A stretch of 33,224 nucleotides of DNA from Meiothermus rufus DSM 22234 (GTDB lineage: Bacteria > Deinococcota > Deinococci > Deinococcales > Thermaceae): assembly GCF_000423425.1 (NCBI RefSeq), contig NZ_AUHY01000031.1:1-33224 (forward strand). Reading direction: 5' to 3'. The notes under the pieces are model-generated. The model searched no databases and was not told the DNA's origin. It saw only the letters and a list, made by a program, of their open reading frames with translations. Made by a program: the position numbers and the translations under genes. This document shows, one piece after another, positions 9,308 through 17,167 of the stretch; positions within the stretch are counted from its first letter, which is position 1, and every line of letters starts with the position of its first letter.

Positions 9308-9326
9308 CCGGCAAGCGCCGGTTTTT
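9308..9326 (+). terminator. Intrinsic-terminator-like hairpin in plus orientation, with no plus-strand gene before it
   Basis: CCGGC, AAGC loop, GCCGG, then TTTTT: a compact terminator shape whose U-tract is on the plus strand. The flanking genes are both on the minus strand. Read on the minus strand the hairpin is followed by GGGGAAAAA, so it would not terminate the 9362-9997 transcript. It could end an antisense RNA or be fortuitous. Confidence 0.5.
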
Positions 9327-9361
9327 CCCAGGGCAAAGCTGGCCTTATCCACCTTCCCTGC

Positions 9362-9997
9362 TTACAAGCCAAACCAGGTAAAGGGGTAGTAGCGCAAAAG
9401 CTCAGCCCCAAAAGGCGCTACCCGCTCGAGGTTGACCTCGGAAGCCTCGGCCCTCAAGAGGGCCACCCTGGGGTTGAAGTCGCGCACGGCAATCTGGCGC
9501 AAAATCGCCTCGAGGTCTAGCTGGGGCAGGCCGTAGCCCAAAGCGGCGTAGACCTGTTGGCGCACCCAGGCGTACTCCTCCCGGGAAAACCCCTGGGCCC
9601 GAAGGGCCTCCACCTGGAGCCGTTTGGCCTCCGGCAACAAAGCCCCCGTACCGCGGAACAGATCCAGCACCGCCCGGTAATCTAGGGTGGTCTGTCCTGC
9701 GTACTGCCGGGCCAGCTGCTCTAGCCGGGCCTCGAGCTGCGGGTAACGCGGGCCTAGCCCCTGCTTAACCTCGCGCTGTACTGCCAAAAAGCGCTCTAGT
9801 TGCCCCGGGCTGAGCCGTCCATCCGCCGGCGGGGTGAAGCTGGGGTCTGCCCTGACCCCGGCCTCGAGGGCGATCACCTGGCGAAAACCCTCCACCAAGG
9901 TCTGGGCCGGACGGATCAGGAACTGGTAGGCCGCCCAGCCGGTCAACCCCAAAAAAAGCCCTATAGCCAGAAGAAGCCACATCCACCATCGCACCAT
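9362..9997 (-). CDS. Hypothetical single-pass membrane-anchored protein
   Basis: A 211-aa protein I do not recognise. It starts MVRWWMWLLLAIGLFLG, a single N-terminal transmembrane helix or uncleaved signal anchor; the remaining 180 residues look soluble and mostly helical, probably outside the membrane. A segment RLSPGQLERFLAVQREV resembles a motif found in various uncharacterised exported proteins. I chose the ATG at 9997 because it begins directly with the membrane helix; the frame is open to 10108, but the extension would overlap the start of the divergent cyclase gene. No strong ribosome site is seen. It is divergent from the TPR-GGDEF gene with 100 bp between them. Confidence 0.75.
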   Translation of the reverse strand: MVRWWMWLLLAIGLFLGLTGWAAYQFLIRPAQTLVEGFRQVIALEAGVRADPSFTPPADGRLSPGQLERFLAVQREVKQGLGPRYPQLEARLEQLARQYAGQTTLDYRAVLDLFRGTGALLPEAKRLQVEALRAQGFSREEYAWVRQQVYAALGYGLPQLDLEAILRQIAVRDFNPRVALLRAEASEVNLERVAPFGAELLRYYPFTWFGL

Positions 9998-10048
9998 AAG
10001 CGTCAGGATGCCACAAGGCAAACCATCCGACTGCGGTTTTTCGTCCAA

Positions 10049-10078
10049 TTGCTCGTACAACTGCTGCCAAGCTATGAT
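10049..10078 (+). promoter_or_regulatory. Promoter of the TPR-GGDEF gene
   Basis: TTGCTC (10049-10054), an 18-bp spacer and TATGAT (10073-10078) form a good sigma-70-type promoter. The expected start falls near 10085, about a dozen bases before the ATG at 10098, so the leader is very short and has no Shine-Dalgarno. Confidence 0.7.
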
Positions 10079-10097
10079 AAAGCCCAAGATTGCAGCT

Positions 10098-11948
10098 ATG
10101 AACCCCACCGTCCAGGCCCTCGAGGCCCAGCTAAGGCAGACCCAGACAATCCCTGAGAAATTTGTCCTTTTGGACCGGCTTTATCGCTTTCTGAGCCTGA
10201 GCTACCCCCAGCAGGCCCGGCAGATCGTGGAAGAGATGCTGATTTTATCGCAAAAAGCCGCCTACCCTGCTGGGCGCGGCCTGGCCCTCAAAAACCTAGG
10301 TGACTACCACTTGCGCCAGGGCCATCTACCCGCCGCCCAGGGCTGCCTCGAGGAAGCCCGGGCCATTTTGCGTAAAGTTGGCGAGACCGCAGCCGAGATA
10401 GAGGCCCAAAACGCCCTGGGGAGCTTCTACTACTTGCAGGGGCAGTTTCCTAAAGCTTTGGAATACTACCTAGAGGCCCTAGAGGAAAGCCGAAAGTACG
10501 GGTTCAAACTCCAGGAGTCCAGCGCCTTACATGGGATTGGCCTGGTCCAGCACACCCTGGGCAACTACCCCGAAGCCACCAAGTACTTGCTGCGTAGCCT
10601 GGCCCTCAAGCGGGAAAGCGGCGACCGCCCCAGCGAGTCGGATGTCCTCAACGATTTGGGCCTGATCTACCTCGAGGTGGGCGACCACGCCGGGGCAGCA
10701 GAACTTTTCCGCGAAAGCCTGAGCATAAAACAAGCCCTAGGCGACCACCATGGCGAGGCTAGCGCCCTCTCCAGCCTGGGCCTGACCTTCTACCGCTTGG
10801 GTCGCATCCAAGAAGCCCTGCACTACCACCGTCAAGCCCTGGAAATGGCCGATAGTCTGGGCAGCCTCCAGATAAAGGCGCTTTGCCTGGAAAACCAGGG
10901 CCTCTGCCAGGCCCGCCTGGGCCACCTCGAGCAGGCTTTAGAGTTATTCCAGGCCGCTATGGCCCTTTACCAAGAGCTGCACAGCCGCCCGGGCGAGTTG
11001 CGGGTCTTGTTGCAGGTAGGACTGGCGCAAAGCCGGCTGGAACAGAGCGAAAATGCCATCCACTCCCTGCAGCAAGGGCTTAGCCGCGCGGAAAAGCTGG
11101 GCCTACAAAAAGCGCTGTTCGAGTTCCACCAGGCCCTTTCCCAGGTCTTCGAGCAAACCCACAAGCCCGCGTTGGCCCTGCACCACCTCAAGCAAGCCCT
11201 GGAAATTGAGCGCAAGCTGCAGCAAGAACAGCAAACCCAGCGAACCGCCGCGCTTTTGGCTGGGTTTCAGGTGGAAAAAGCCCGTCAAGAGGCTGAAATC
11301 GAGCGTCTGCGCAACATCGAGCTAGCCCGTGCCAACCGCGAGCTGGCCCAGGCCATCGAGAACCTCAAGGAAGCCGATGCGGAAAAGACCCGGCTACTGG
11401 AGATGCTCCGTCGGCAGTCTAAAGAGCTCGAGCGGCTGGCCCGCCAGGACCCCCTCACCCGGCTATACAACCGCCGTTACCTGGAGGAAAACCTCGAGCG
11501 CGAATTCGCCGCCTCTAAACGCTACGGCTTCCCCCTTAGCGTGGCCATGGTAGACATCGACCACTTCAAGCAAATCAACGACACCTTCTCTCATCAGGTA
11601 GGGGACGATGTTCTGCGGCTGGTGGGGCAGATTCTCGAGTCGAGCTGCCGTGGGGTGGATTTTGCCGCCCGCTACGGTGGAGAGGAGTTCGTGCTGGTCT
11701 TTCCCCAGACCGACCTGACTGGGGCCCTGATTGCCTGCGAGCGCCTACGACAGCGCATTGAAAACCACCGCTGGGGCGACCTCCACCCCCAGCTTCGGGT
11801 TACCGTCAGTATCGGCGTCTGTAGCGACCCTGACCTGCCCAACCACGAGAAGCTGCTGGCTGCCGCCGACGCCCAGCTCTACGCCGCCAAGCAGGCCGGG
11901 CGCAACCGGGTCTACCCCCAAGCCCATAACCTGGTAGGTGGCCCCTGA
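10098..11948 (+). CDS. Diguanylate cyclase with N-terminal tetratricopeptide repeats
   Basis: The 616-aa protein should make c-di-GMP from two GTP in the cytoplasm. About 400 N-terminal residues are tandem TPRs (for example ALEYYLEALEESRKYG, DVLNDLGLIYLEVGDHAGAAELF, ALHYHRQALEMADSLG). A heptad-rich coiled coil with many Leu/Glu/Arg follows, then the GGDEF domain begins at DPLTRLYNRRYLEENL. The active-site loop is intact (GGEEF), preceded five residues earlier by RGVD, which matches the RxxD inhibitory I-site, so product inhibition is expected. No transmembrane or ligand-sensing domain is present, so input probably comes through TPR-mediated protein contacts. I chose the ATG at 10098 because the upstream ATG at 10074 lies inside the -10 box. 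The TPR style resembles the two SARP-type regulators in the window. Confidence 0.95.
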   Translation: MNPTVQALEAQLRQTQTIPEKFVLLDRLYRFLSLSYPQQARQIVEEMLILSQKAAYPAGRGLALKNLGDYHLRQGHLPAAQGCLEEARAILRKVGETAAEIEAQNALGSFYYLQGQFPKALEYYLEALEESRKYGFKLQESSALHGIGLVQHTLGNYPEATKYLLRSLALKRESGDRPSESDVLNDLGLIYLEVGDHAGAAELFRESLSIKQALGDHHGEASALSSLGLTFYRLGRIQEALHYHRQALEMADSLGSLQIKALCLENQGLCQARLGHLEQALELFQAAMALYQELHSRPGELRVLLQVGLAQSRLEQSENAIHSLQQGLSRAEKLGLQKALFEFHQALSQVFEQTHKPALALHHLKQALEIERKLQQEQQTQRTAALLAGFQVEKARQEAEIERLRNIELARANRELAQAIENLKEADAEKTRLLEMLRRQSKELERLARQDPLTRLYNRRYLEENLEREFAASKRYGFPLSVAMVDIDHFKQINDTFSHQVGDDVLRLVGQILESSCRGVDFAARYGGEEFVLVFPQTDLTGALIACERLRQRIENHRWGDLHPQLRVTVSIGVCSDPDLPNHEKLLAAADAQLYAAKQAGRNRVYPQAHNLVGGP

Positions 11949-11960
11949 CATAAAGGGGCC
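11940..11960 (+). terminator. Hairpin over the stop codon of the cyclase gene (weak terminator candidate)
   Basis: GGCCCC (11940-11945) and GGGGCC (11955-11960) form a 6-bp stem around the stop codon, but no T-tract follows. It may be only a pause or protective structure. Confidence 0.3.
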
Positions 11961-11969
11961 CCGGGCAGG

Positions 11970-11999
11970 GTGACCACCCCGGGCTGCGTGGCGTATGCT
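11970..11999 (+). promoter_or_regulatory. Promoter of psuG (leaderless)
   Basis: GTGACC (11970-11975), an 18-bp spacer and TATGCT (11994-11999), followed 6 nt later by the ATG. This geometry predicts transcription starting at or next to the start codon, and it decides the psuG start. Confidence 0.6.
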
Positions 12000-12005
12000 G
12001 TTCCT

Positions 12006-12893
12006 ATGCGTCTGCACCCCGAAGTGGCCCAGGCCCTGCGCGAAGGGCGGGCTGTGGTAGCCCTGGAGTCTACGGTAATTACCCACGGCCTTCCCCGGCC
12101 TTTGAACCTCGAGCTGGCGCAAACCCTCGAGGCTACCGTGCGCCAATCCGGCGCTATCCCTGCCACCATCGCCATCCTGAAAGGGCAGGTGGTGGTGGGC
12201 CTTCAACCCGAGGAGCTCGAGTTCATCGCCAACGACCCTTCCGCCGACAAGGCCAGCCTGTGGAACCTGGGGGCTTTGTTGGCCCAGGGCCAGAGCGCAG
12301 GCACCACCGTGGCCGCCACCACCTTCCTGGCCCACAAAGCGGGTATCCAGGTCTTCGCCACCGGCGGCATCGGTGGGGTACACCCCCATCCTTACGACGA
12401 GTCAGCGGATCTGCTCGAGCTGTCCCGCACCCCCATTCTGGTGGTCTCGGCCGGGCCCAAAAGCATCCTCGACCTGGCCGCCACCCTAGAGCGCCTGGAG
12501 TCGCTAGGGGTGGCCCTGCTGGGCTTTCGCACCCAGCACCTCCCCGCCTTTCACAGCCCCACCAGCCCTTACCCCCTGCCAGCCCGGGTCGACTCGGCCC
12601 AGGAAGCGGCCCAGGCCTTCCGGGCTGCCCAGGGGCTGGGCCTCCCTGGGGCTACCCTGGTGCTCAACCCTATCTCTCAGGGCTTACCCTTTGAACAGGT
12701 ACAACGCTGGGTAGAACAGGCCACCCAGGAAGCCGCCCGGGCCGGTATCGGCGGCAAAGCCCTGACCCCCTACCTGCTGCGCCGGCTATCCGAACTTAGC
12801 GGGGGTCAGACCGATGCCGCCAACCTCCGGCTGCTGGAAGAAAACGCTCGCCTGGCCGCGCAGATTGCCTTGGCGCTGACCGATACCCACTGA
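12006..12893 (+). CDS. psuG: Pseudouridine-5'-phosphate glycosidase (PsuG / IndA family)
   Basis: A 295-aa enzyme that splits pseudouridine 5'-phosphate reversibly into ribose 5-phosphate and uracil, part of pseudouridine salvage. Typical family stretches are present: ALESTVITHGLPRPLNLE near the N-terminus, IPATIAILKGQ, and ATGGIGGVHPH with the catalytic and metal-site region, then DLLELSRTPILVVSAGPKSILD and LVLNPI. Length fits family members of about 300 residues. The ATG at 12006 gives the canonical N-terminus and is 6 nt after a -10 box; the in-frame extension to 11970 reads through the promoter. No psuK kinase gene is adjacent, so pseudouridine phosphorylation must be encoded elsewhere. 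Confidence 0.93.
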   Translation: MRLHPEVAQALREGRAVVALESTVITHGLPRPLNLELAQTLEATVRQSGAIPATIAILKGQVVVGLQPEELEFIANDPSADKASLWNLGALLAQGQSAGTTVAATTFLAHKAGIQVFATGGIGGVHPHPYDESADLLELSRTPILVVSAGPKSILDLAATLERLESLGVALLGFRTQHLPAFHSPTSPYPLPARVDSAQEAAQAFRAAQGLGLPGATLVLNPISQGLPFEQVQRWVEQATQEAARAGIGGKALTPYLLRRLSELSGGQTDAANLRLLEENARLAAQIALALTDTH

Positions 12894-12919
12894 GGCCTAG
12901 CAAAGCAGCAGGATGGCGC

Positions 12920-12925
12920 TAGAAT
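12920..12925 (+). promoter_or_regulatory. -10 box of the RodZ-like gene
   Basis: TAGAAT 10 nt upstream of the ATG at 12936. It overlaps the upstream candidate ATG at 12924, which therefore cannot be the start. Confidence 0.5.
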
Positions 12926-12935
12926 GGGGGTGCCA

Positions 12936-13808
12936 ATGTGCGAGCTGGGGAAGCGGCTGAGGGAGGCCCGCGAAGCAAAGGGGCTGGAAATAGCCCAGGC
13001 AGCGGAGTTTCTTAAGGTACGCCGAGCTGTTTTGGAAGCGCTGGAGGAGTGCCGCTTCGACGAGTTACCCGAGCCTGCTTTGGCTCGAGGCTACCTGCGG
13101 CGCTATGCCCAGCTCCTGGGCCTCGACCCCACTCCCCTGCTCGCGCTGTACCCCATGGCCGTGGCCCCAGAGCCACCGCCCATTCCGGCCCCTTCCCGTC
13201 CGGCCTGGCTCTGGCTGCTCCCTTTACTGGCGCTGCTGGCCTTGCTAAGCTGGCTGGCCTTTCGGGGCCTAGGCCCCTCCAGCGCCCCCGCCCAAGCCCA
13301 GCCCGCCCCGGCCAGCCCCCCACCCCCTCAGCAGGTCAGCCTGCGCATAGCCACCCAGCCCCCAGGGGCCCGGGTCTATCTGGATGGCTTCCTGCTGGGC
13401 CAATCCCCCCTCGAGGTTCGGGTCGAAGCGGGAGAGCGCACCCTGCGCATCGAGGCCTCGGGTTACCGCAAACACGAGCAGGTGCTCAACCTGCAAACCG
13501 ACCGCAACCTGAGCGTGGCCCTAACCCCACTCCCCCCTGCCCCCACCCCTCCGACCCAGCCTGCCCCAGCCACCCCCGCCAGCGGTCTGGTGTTGCGCTT
13601 CGAGGGCACGAGCTGGGTTCGGGTCACCGACCCACGCTCCGGGCGAGCGCTGTACGAGGGCACCGTTTCTAGCGGAGCCCAGCTTAGCTACCCCCTGCCG
13701 GTCTCGGTACGGGTTGGCAACGCGGGGGTGGTGCGGGCTATCGTCAACGGACAGGATCGGGGCCTGCTGGGCCGGGTAGGTCAGGCCCTCACCCTGCGCT
13801 TTGAGTAG
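12936..13808 (+). CDS. RodZ-like membrane protein: HTH, TM helix, PEGA domain, C-terminal beta domain
   Basis: A 290-aa protein with the RodZ plan. A cytoplasmic Cro/Xre-type HTH (LGKRLREAREAKGLEIAQAAEFLKV, then LPEPALARGYLRRYAQLLGLD) spans about residues 1-70. One transmembrane helix follows after a Pro-rich linker (AWLWLLPLLALLALLSWLAF). The outside part has a Pro/Ala linker, a PEGA domain (IATQPPGARVYLDGFLLGQSP to about ALTPL), a second Pro linker, and a C-terminal RodZ (DUF4115-like) domain. RodZ links MreB to the cell-wall elongation machinery. The inserted PEGA domain, a surface or peptidoglycan-associated beta module, is unusual for RodZ. The start is set by the promoter; alternatives are GTG 12930 and ATG 12924. 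Its end overlaps the convergent yqeK by 20 bp. Confidence 0.85.
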   Translation: MCELGKRLREAREAKGLEIAQAAEFLKVRRAVLEALEECRFDELPEPALARGYLRRYAQLLGLDPTPLLALYPMAVAPEPPPIPAPSRPAWLWLLPLLALLALLSWLAFRGLGPSSAPAQAQPAPASPPPPQQVSLRIATQPPGARVYLDGFLLGQSPLEVRVEAGERTLRIEASGYRKHEQVLNLQTDRNLSVALTPLPPAPTPPTQPAPATPASGLVLRFEGTSWVRVTDPRSGRALYEGTVSSGAQLSYPLPVSVRVGNAGVVRAIVNGQDRGLLGRVGQALTLRFE

Positions 13809-14367
13809 GGCGCCCCTGCTGTAGCACCGCCTGATAGGCGGCCAGGGTGCGGGGATGGGGTTCTATGCCCTTCTTTCGCAGGTACCTCACCTTACAGACC
13901 ACCGCCTCGCGGTAGGCCTCCTCGAGCTGGCCAGCCAAGGCTTTCTGGCGTATCTCGTGGTTCACCCCCCGGGCGGGCTCGGATACATCGGCCACGTAAA
14001 GGGCCATGCCAACCTTGTGGGCCGGACTAACCCCGTACACATGCCCCTCGATAGCCTCGAGGATTTCCTCATCCTGAACACCCCAGTCCTGGGCTAAGCG
14101 GCGGGCCACCCGCCCATGCAAGGCTAGAGGGTGCCGGCGCTCGATCTCGTTTTCCGGGGGGGCCAGTTGCAAAAGTTGCTCGTCGGTAAAGTCTCGCGCA
14201 GCATCATGCAAAATGGCTGCTAGATAAGCTTTTTCTACATCCAGGCCGTTGGCCTTGGCAATGGCCGCAGCCAGTTCGGCTACTCGCTGAATATGCGCGT
14301 AACGCTCGGAGCTGACCTGCTGGCGCACTTTTTCCGCTAGGCCAGCGACAGAGATAACACGGGTCAA
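13789..14367 (-). CDS. yqeK: HD-domain nucleotide hydrolase (YqeK-like)
   Basis: A 192-aa HD phosphohydrolase of the YqeK family, whose members cleave diadenosine tetraphosphate symmetrically to ADP. Key residues: His in YAHIQRVAELA, the HD pair in AAILHDAARDF, and later LHGRVARRLAQDWGV and DEEILEAIEGHV, which complete the metal-binding set. The gene starts at a TTG (14367), chosen because it has GGAGG six bases upstream and because upstream residues in the longer open frame are a shadow of rplU. YqeK is commonly encoded beside rsfS; here rsfS is 2 kb away on the other strand with rplU-rpmA-obgE between. The 3' end overlaps the RodZ-like gene tail to tail. Confidence 0.88.
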   Translation of the reverse strand: MTRVISVAGLAEKVRQQVSSERYAHIQRVAELAAAIAKANGLDVEKAYLAAILHDAARDFTDEQLLQLAPPENEIERRHPLALHGRVARRLAQDWGVQDEEILEAIEGHVYGVSPAHKVGMALYVADVSEPARGVNHEIRQKALAGQLEEAYREAVVCKVRYLRKKGIEPHPRTLAAYQAVLQQGRPTQSAG

Positions 14368-14449
14368 GTTTGGCCTCCGTCGAGGGCGGGCAGCGGCCCT
14401 ACCCATCCGCAAAACAAAGCCTACCATATTCCCCAGGCCCTGCCAGCCC

Positions 14450-14478
14450 TTGAAACAATTGGCCTCAGCCGCTATAGT
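14450..14478 (+). promoter_or_regulatory. Promoter of rplU-rpmA(-obgE)
   Basis: TTGAAA (14450-14455), a 17-bp spacer and TATAGT (14473-14478) form the best sigma-70-type promoter in the window. Transcription would start near 14485, leaving a leader of about 75 nt before rplU. Confidence 0.8.
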
Positions 14479-14484
14479 TGTCAG

Positions 14485-14559
14485 TTGGCTGGGCCCAAAG
14501 GCCCAAGCCGTTTGCTGGATTGCGCCTGCATCCCGAACGGCTGACTGGAGAGTGTGGTC
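14485..14559 (+). promoter_or_regulatory. Structured 5' leader of rplU (candidate r-protein autoregulatory element)
   Basis: The leader holds two perfect inverted repeats: TGGGCC/GGCCCA (14490-14495, 14500-14505, 4-nt loop) and AGCCGTT/AACGGCT (14506-14512, 14536-14542), stacked directly on each other just ahead of the Shine-Dalgarno GGAG. L21 leaders that bind the protein are known in Firmicutes. Similarity to those was not tested, so regulation is an inference from the structure and position. Confidence 0.45.
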
Positions 14560-14865
14560 ATGTACGCGATAATCAAAAGCGGTGGCAAGCAGTACCGCGC
14601 AGAGGCCGGAAGCAAGCTGCGCGTGGAGAAGCTCGAGGCCAACCCCGGCGATACCGTAGAGTTCGATGCCTTGATGATCGGCGGTGAAAAGGTAGTGCTG
14701 GGTACGCCTACTGTGCCGGGGGCCAAAGTGGTGGCCGAGGTGGTGCAGCACGGCAAAGGCAAGAAAGTCGTGGTGGCCAAGTTCAAAGCCAAGGTGCAGT
14801 ACCGCCGTAAGCGGGGCCACCGCCAGCCCTACACCGAAATTGTGGTGAAGGAGATTCGCGCCTAG
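14560..14865 (+). CDS. rplU: 50S ribosomal protein L21
   Basis: A 101-aa L21 beginning [20 protein letters not shown], the signature of this protein, with the conserved basic C-terminal [17 protein letters not shown] that contacts 23S rRNA. The ATG at 14560 is preceded by GGAG at suitable spacing; the in-frame GTG at 14554 is less likely. It is followed after 9 bp by rpmA in the conserved rplU-rpmA-obgE order. Confidence 0.98.
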   Translation: MYAIIKSGGKQYRAEAGSKLRVEKLEANPGDTVEFDALMIGGEKVVLGTPTVPGAKVVAEVVQHGKGKKVVVAKFKAKVQYRRKRGHRQPYTEIVVKEIRA

Positions 14866-14874
14866 GAGCAGGCT

Positions 14875-15144
14875 ATGGCACACAAAAAGGGACTGGGTTC
14901 AACCAAAAACGGGCGGGACAGCCAGGCTAAGCGTCTGGGGGTCAAACGCTTTGAAGGCCAGGTGGTGCGGGCTGGGCATGTGCTGGTACGCCAGCGGGGC
15001 ACCAAGTTCCGCGCCGGTGCCGGTGTGGGTCAGGGCCGCGACTACACCCTCTTTGCCCTGATCGACGGGGTGGTGGAGTTTGCCGACAAGGGTCGCTTGG
15101 GCCGCTACGTGCGGGTCAGACCCCTCGAGGCCGGTCAGGTCTAA
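14875..15144 (+). CDS. rpmA: 50S ribosomal protein L27
   Basis: An 89-aa L27 starting [20 protein letters not shown], which includes the flexible N-terminal tail that reaches toward the peptidyl transferase centre, then [10 protein letters not shown] and [24 protein letters not shown]. There is no Firmicutes-type cleaved N-terminal extension. GGAG lies just upstream, 9 bp after rplU. Confidence 0.98.
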   Translation: MAHKKGLGSTKNGRDSQAKRLGVKRFEGQVVRAGHVLVRQRGTKFRAGAGVGQGRDYTLFALIDGVVEFADKGRLGRYVRVRPLEAGQV

Positions 15145-15156
15145 CCTTATCTCCTA

Positions 15157-15204
15157 GGCTGAAGGCCAAAGGCCGCGCGCCTTAGCTTTCAGCCTTTTGT
15201 ATTT
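15157..15204 (+). terminator. Intrinsic terminator/attenuator between rpmA and obgE
   Basis: GGCTGAAGGC (15157-15166) pairs with GCTTTCAGCC (15185-15194) with a single G-U pair, and TTTTGTATTT follows. A smaller GGCC-AAA-GGCC hairpin sits inside the loop. It probably separates highly expressed ribosomal genes from obgE, either by partial termination or by full termination with obgE having its own start. Confidence 0.65.
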
Positions 15205-15222
15205 AGAGCGGTAGCTTGGCAT

Positions 15223-16473
15223 ATGTTCAGAGATGTCCTCGAGATCAGCGTAAGCGCAGGCCGTGGCGGCGACGGCTGCATCAGCTTTTGGCGGGAGAAG
15301 TACATCGCCAAAGGGGGCCCCGACGGAGGGGATGGGGGCGATGGCGGCTCCATCCTCCTGCGGGCTTTGGGCCAAGTAGACTCCCTCTCTAAGCTATCCA
15401 AGCGGGTCTACAAGGCCGAAAATGGCCAGCACGGCATGGGCAAGGGGCTGTTTGGCCGCGCCGGTAAGGACCTGGTCATCGAGGTGCCCCGGGGCACCCG
15501 GGTCTACGACGCCGAGACCGGGGAACTCTTGGCCGACCTGGTGGAGGAGGGGCAAACCTTCGTGGCCGCTCGAGGGGGCAAGGGAGGCTGGGGCAACGCC
15601 CGGTTTGTAACCCCTACCCGCCAGGCCCCTCGCTTTGCCGAGGCCGGGGAGGAAGGCGAGAAGCGCCGGCTGCGCCTCGAGCTGATGCTGCTGGCCGACG
15701 TAGGGCTGGTCGGCTACCCCAACGCCGGAAAGAGCAGCCTGCTGGCCGCCCTCACCCATGCGCAGCCCAAAATCGCCAGCTACCCCTTCACCACCCTCTC
15801 CCCCAACCTGGGGGTGATTGAACAGGGCCTGGAGCGCCTGACCATGGCTGACATCCCCGGCATCATCGAAGGGGCCGCCCAGGGCCGGGGCCTAGGGCTG
15901 GAGTTCCTGCGCCACATCGCCCGTACCCGGGTCTTGCTGTATGTGCTCGATGGGGCCGATCAACCCGTTCAGGCCCTGCGTACCCTCCAGGCCGAGCTAC
16001 GGGCCTACGATCCTGCGCTTCTCCTTCGCCCGGCCCTGATCGCGCTCAACAAGTGCGACCTACTTACCGCGGAAGAGACCCGTACCCTGGAGCACCAGCT
16101 GAGCCAAAGCGGCCTGCCGGTGCTGGCTATCTCCACCCAGACCCGTCAGGGCCTTCCTGCACTGGTAGAGGCCCTATTTGCCCTGGCGCCCTCGGCCCCC
16201 AAACCCACCCTTCCCCAACCTCAGCCCAGGCCCGAGTCTGCCGATTCCATCAAGGTTCACCAAGTGGAAGAAGGGGTCTTCGAGCTCGAGGCGCCCCACC
16301 TCGAGCGGCAGCTAAATCGGCTCAAGGGCGACCTAATGGAGGCCGCAGGCTACCTGCAGGAACTGTTCAAACGCCACCGGGTCGAGCCAGCCCTCAAGGC
16401 CCACGGGGTGCGGGCTGGCGACACGGTGCGCCTTGGCCCCCATGAGTTTGAGTACATCCCCGAGGTGCGCTAG
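15223..16473 (+). CDS. obgE: GTPase Obg (ribosome assembly)
   Basis: A 416-aa Obg GTPase acting in late assembly of the 50S subunit and growth control. Domains in order: the glycine-rich Obg fold (about 1-158; [31 protein letters not shown]), the G domain with the P-loop [11 protein letters not shown], switch [11 protein letters not shown] and NKCD, and a C-terminal OCT domain (about 345-416; [21 protein letters not shown]). Length and domain set are normal for Thermus-type Obg. The ATG at 15223 has no strong Shine-Dalgarno. It follows rplU-rpmA in the widely conserved order and precedes rsfS by 26 bp. Confidence 0.97.
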   Translation: MFRDVLEISVSAGRGGDGCISFWREKYIAKGGPDGGDGGDGGSILLRALGQVDSLSKLSKRVYKAENGQHGMGKGLFGRAGKDLVIEVPRGTRVYDAETGELLADLVEEGQTFVAARGGKGGWGNARFVTPTRQAPRFAEAGEEGEKRRLRLELMLLADVGLVGYPNAGKSSLLAALTHAQPKIASYPFTTLSPNLGVIEQGLERLTMADIPGIIEGAAQGRGLGLEFLRHIARTRVLLYVLDGADQPVQALRTLQAELRAYDPALLLRPALIALNKCDLLTAEETRTLEHQLSQSGLPVLAISTQTRQGLPALVEALFALAPSAPKPTLPQPQPRPESADSIKVHQVEEGVFELEAPHLERQLNRLKGDLMEAAGYLQELFKRHRVEPALKAHGVRAGDTVRLGPHEFEYIPEVR

Positions 16474-16485
16474 AAGCCTTTGGGG

Positions 16486-16491
16486 TAGAAT
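16486..16491 (+). promoter_or_regulatory. -10-like box directly before rsfS
   Basis: TAGAAT, 8 nt before the rsfS ATG, in the 26-bp gap after obgE. GGAGG lies 3 nt before the ATG, too close for good ribosome binding, so an internal leaderless promoter is possible alongside readthrough from obgE. Confidence 0.4.
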
Positions 16492-16499
16492 GGAGGCGA

Positions 16500-16841
16500 A
16501 TGGTCAAAACCACCGATACCCTTAGGCTCATCGCCCAGGTCAAAGAGGCGCTGGAAGACAAAAAGGCCGAGAACGTGGTGGCGCTGGATCTAACCGGCGT
16601 TTCGGATACGCTGGATTATTTTGTCATCGCCACCGGAACCTCTCAACCGCATCTTCAGGCCCTCGAGCGGGCGGTGCGGGAAAAGCTAGAGGAGCAGGGC
16701 ATCCGCGCTAGAGGTGTCGAAGGGCCCAGTCCCCGCTGGGTGCTCTTGGACTACGGCGCGGTGTTGGTCCATCTGATGAGCCCCGAAGCGCGCGAGTACT
16801 ACGACCTAGAGGGCTTCTGGGCCGATGCTAAGCGGCTTTGA
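16500..16841 (+). CDS. rsfS: Ribosomal silencing factor RsfS (Iojap/YbeB)
   Basis: A 113-aa RsfS protein that binds L14 and blocks joining of ribosomal subunits during starvation. Family features: KAENVVALDLTGVSDTLDYFVIATGTSQPHLQALERAV, GVEGPSPRWVLLDYGAVLVHLMSPEAREYYDLEGFWADA. The ATG at 16500 is the natural start. It ends the obgE-rsfS plus-strand group; the next gene is convergent. Confidence 0.97.
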   Translation: MVKTTDTLRLIAQVKEALEDKKAENVVALDLTGVSDTLDYFVIATGTSQPHLQALERAVREKLEEQGIRARGVEGPSPRWVLLDYGAVLVHLMSPEAREYYDLEGFWADAKRL

Positions 16842-16873
16842 GGCCACCCCACAGGCGTAAAAGCTCCCCAAGG

Positions 16874-17167
16874 CTACTTGGTCTTAGGGGGGGGGTTGGG
16901 CGCTGGGCGGTAGTTGCGAATGGGGGCAAAGATAAAACGGTTGAAGATAACATAGGCCGCTAGGTAGACCCCCATCTGCACCCAAAAATCGTTGAACAGG
17001 GTAACCCCGTTGCTACCCAAAAGGGTCATGAGCAAGGTTAACGGGGTGACCACTATAAAAGCCCGCAGCACCAGGCTGGGAAAGACCTTGAGCATGTCCC
17101 GCCCCGAAAGCGGAGGGCGCTGTTGCGCCTTGCGCTTGAGTTTTTCTTCCCGGCGTTTCTTACCCAT
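16874..17167 (-). CDS. Small two-TM membrane protein of unknown function
   Basis: A 97-aa protein with a very basic N-terminus (MGKKRREEKLKRKAQQR) followed by two probable membrane helices (about residues 30-50, VLRAFIVVTPLTLLMTLLG, and 62-80, FWVQMGVYLAAYVIFNRFIF) and a Pro-rich tail. Both termini should face the cytoplasm by the positive-inside rule. I do not recognise a named family. The Pro tail is encoded across a run of nine G on the plus strand (16887-16895), in frame here but only a few codons from the stop, so slippage would barely change the product. Confidence 0.75.
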   Translation of the reverse strand: MGKKRREEKLKRKAQQRPPLSGRDMLKVFPSLVLRAFIVVTPLTLLMTLLGSNGVTLFNDFWVQMGVYLAAYVIFNRFIFAPIRNYRPAPNPPPKTK

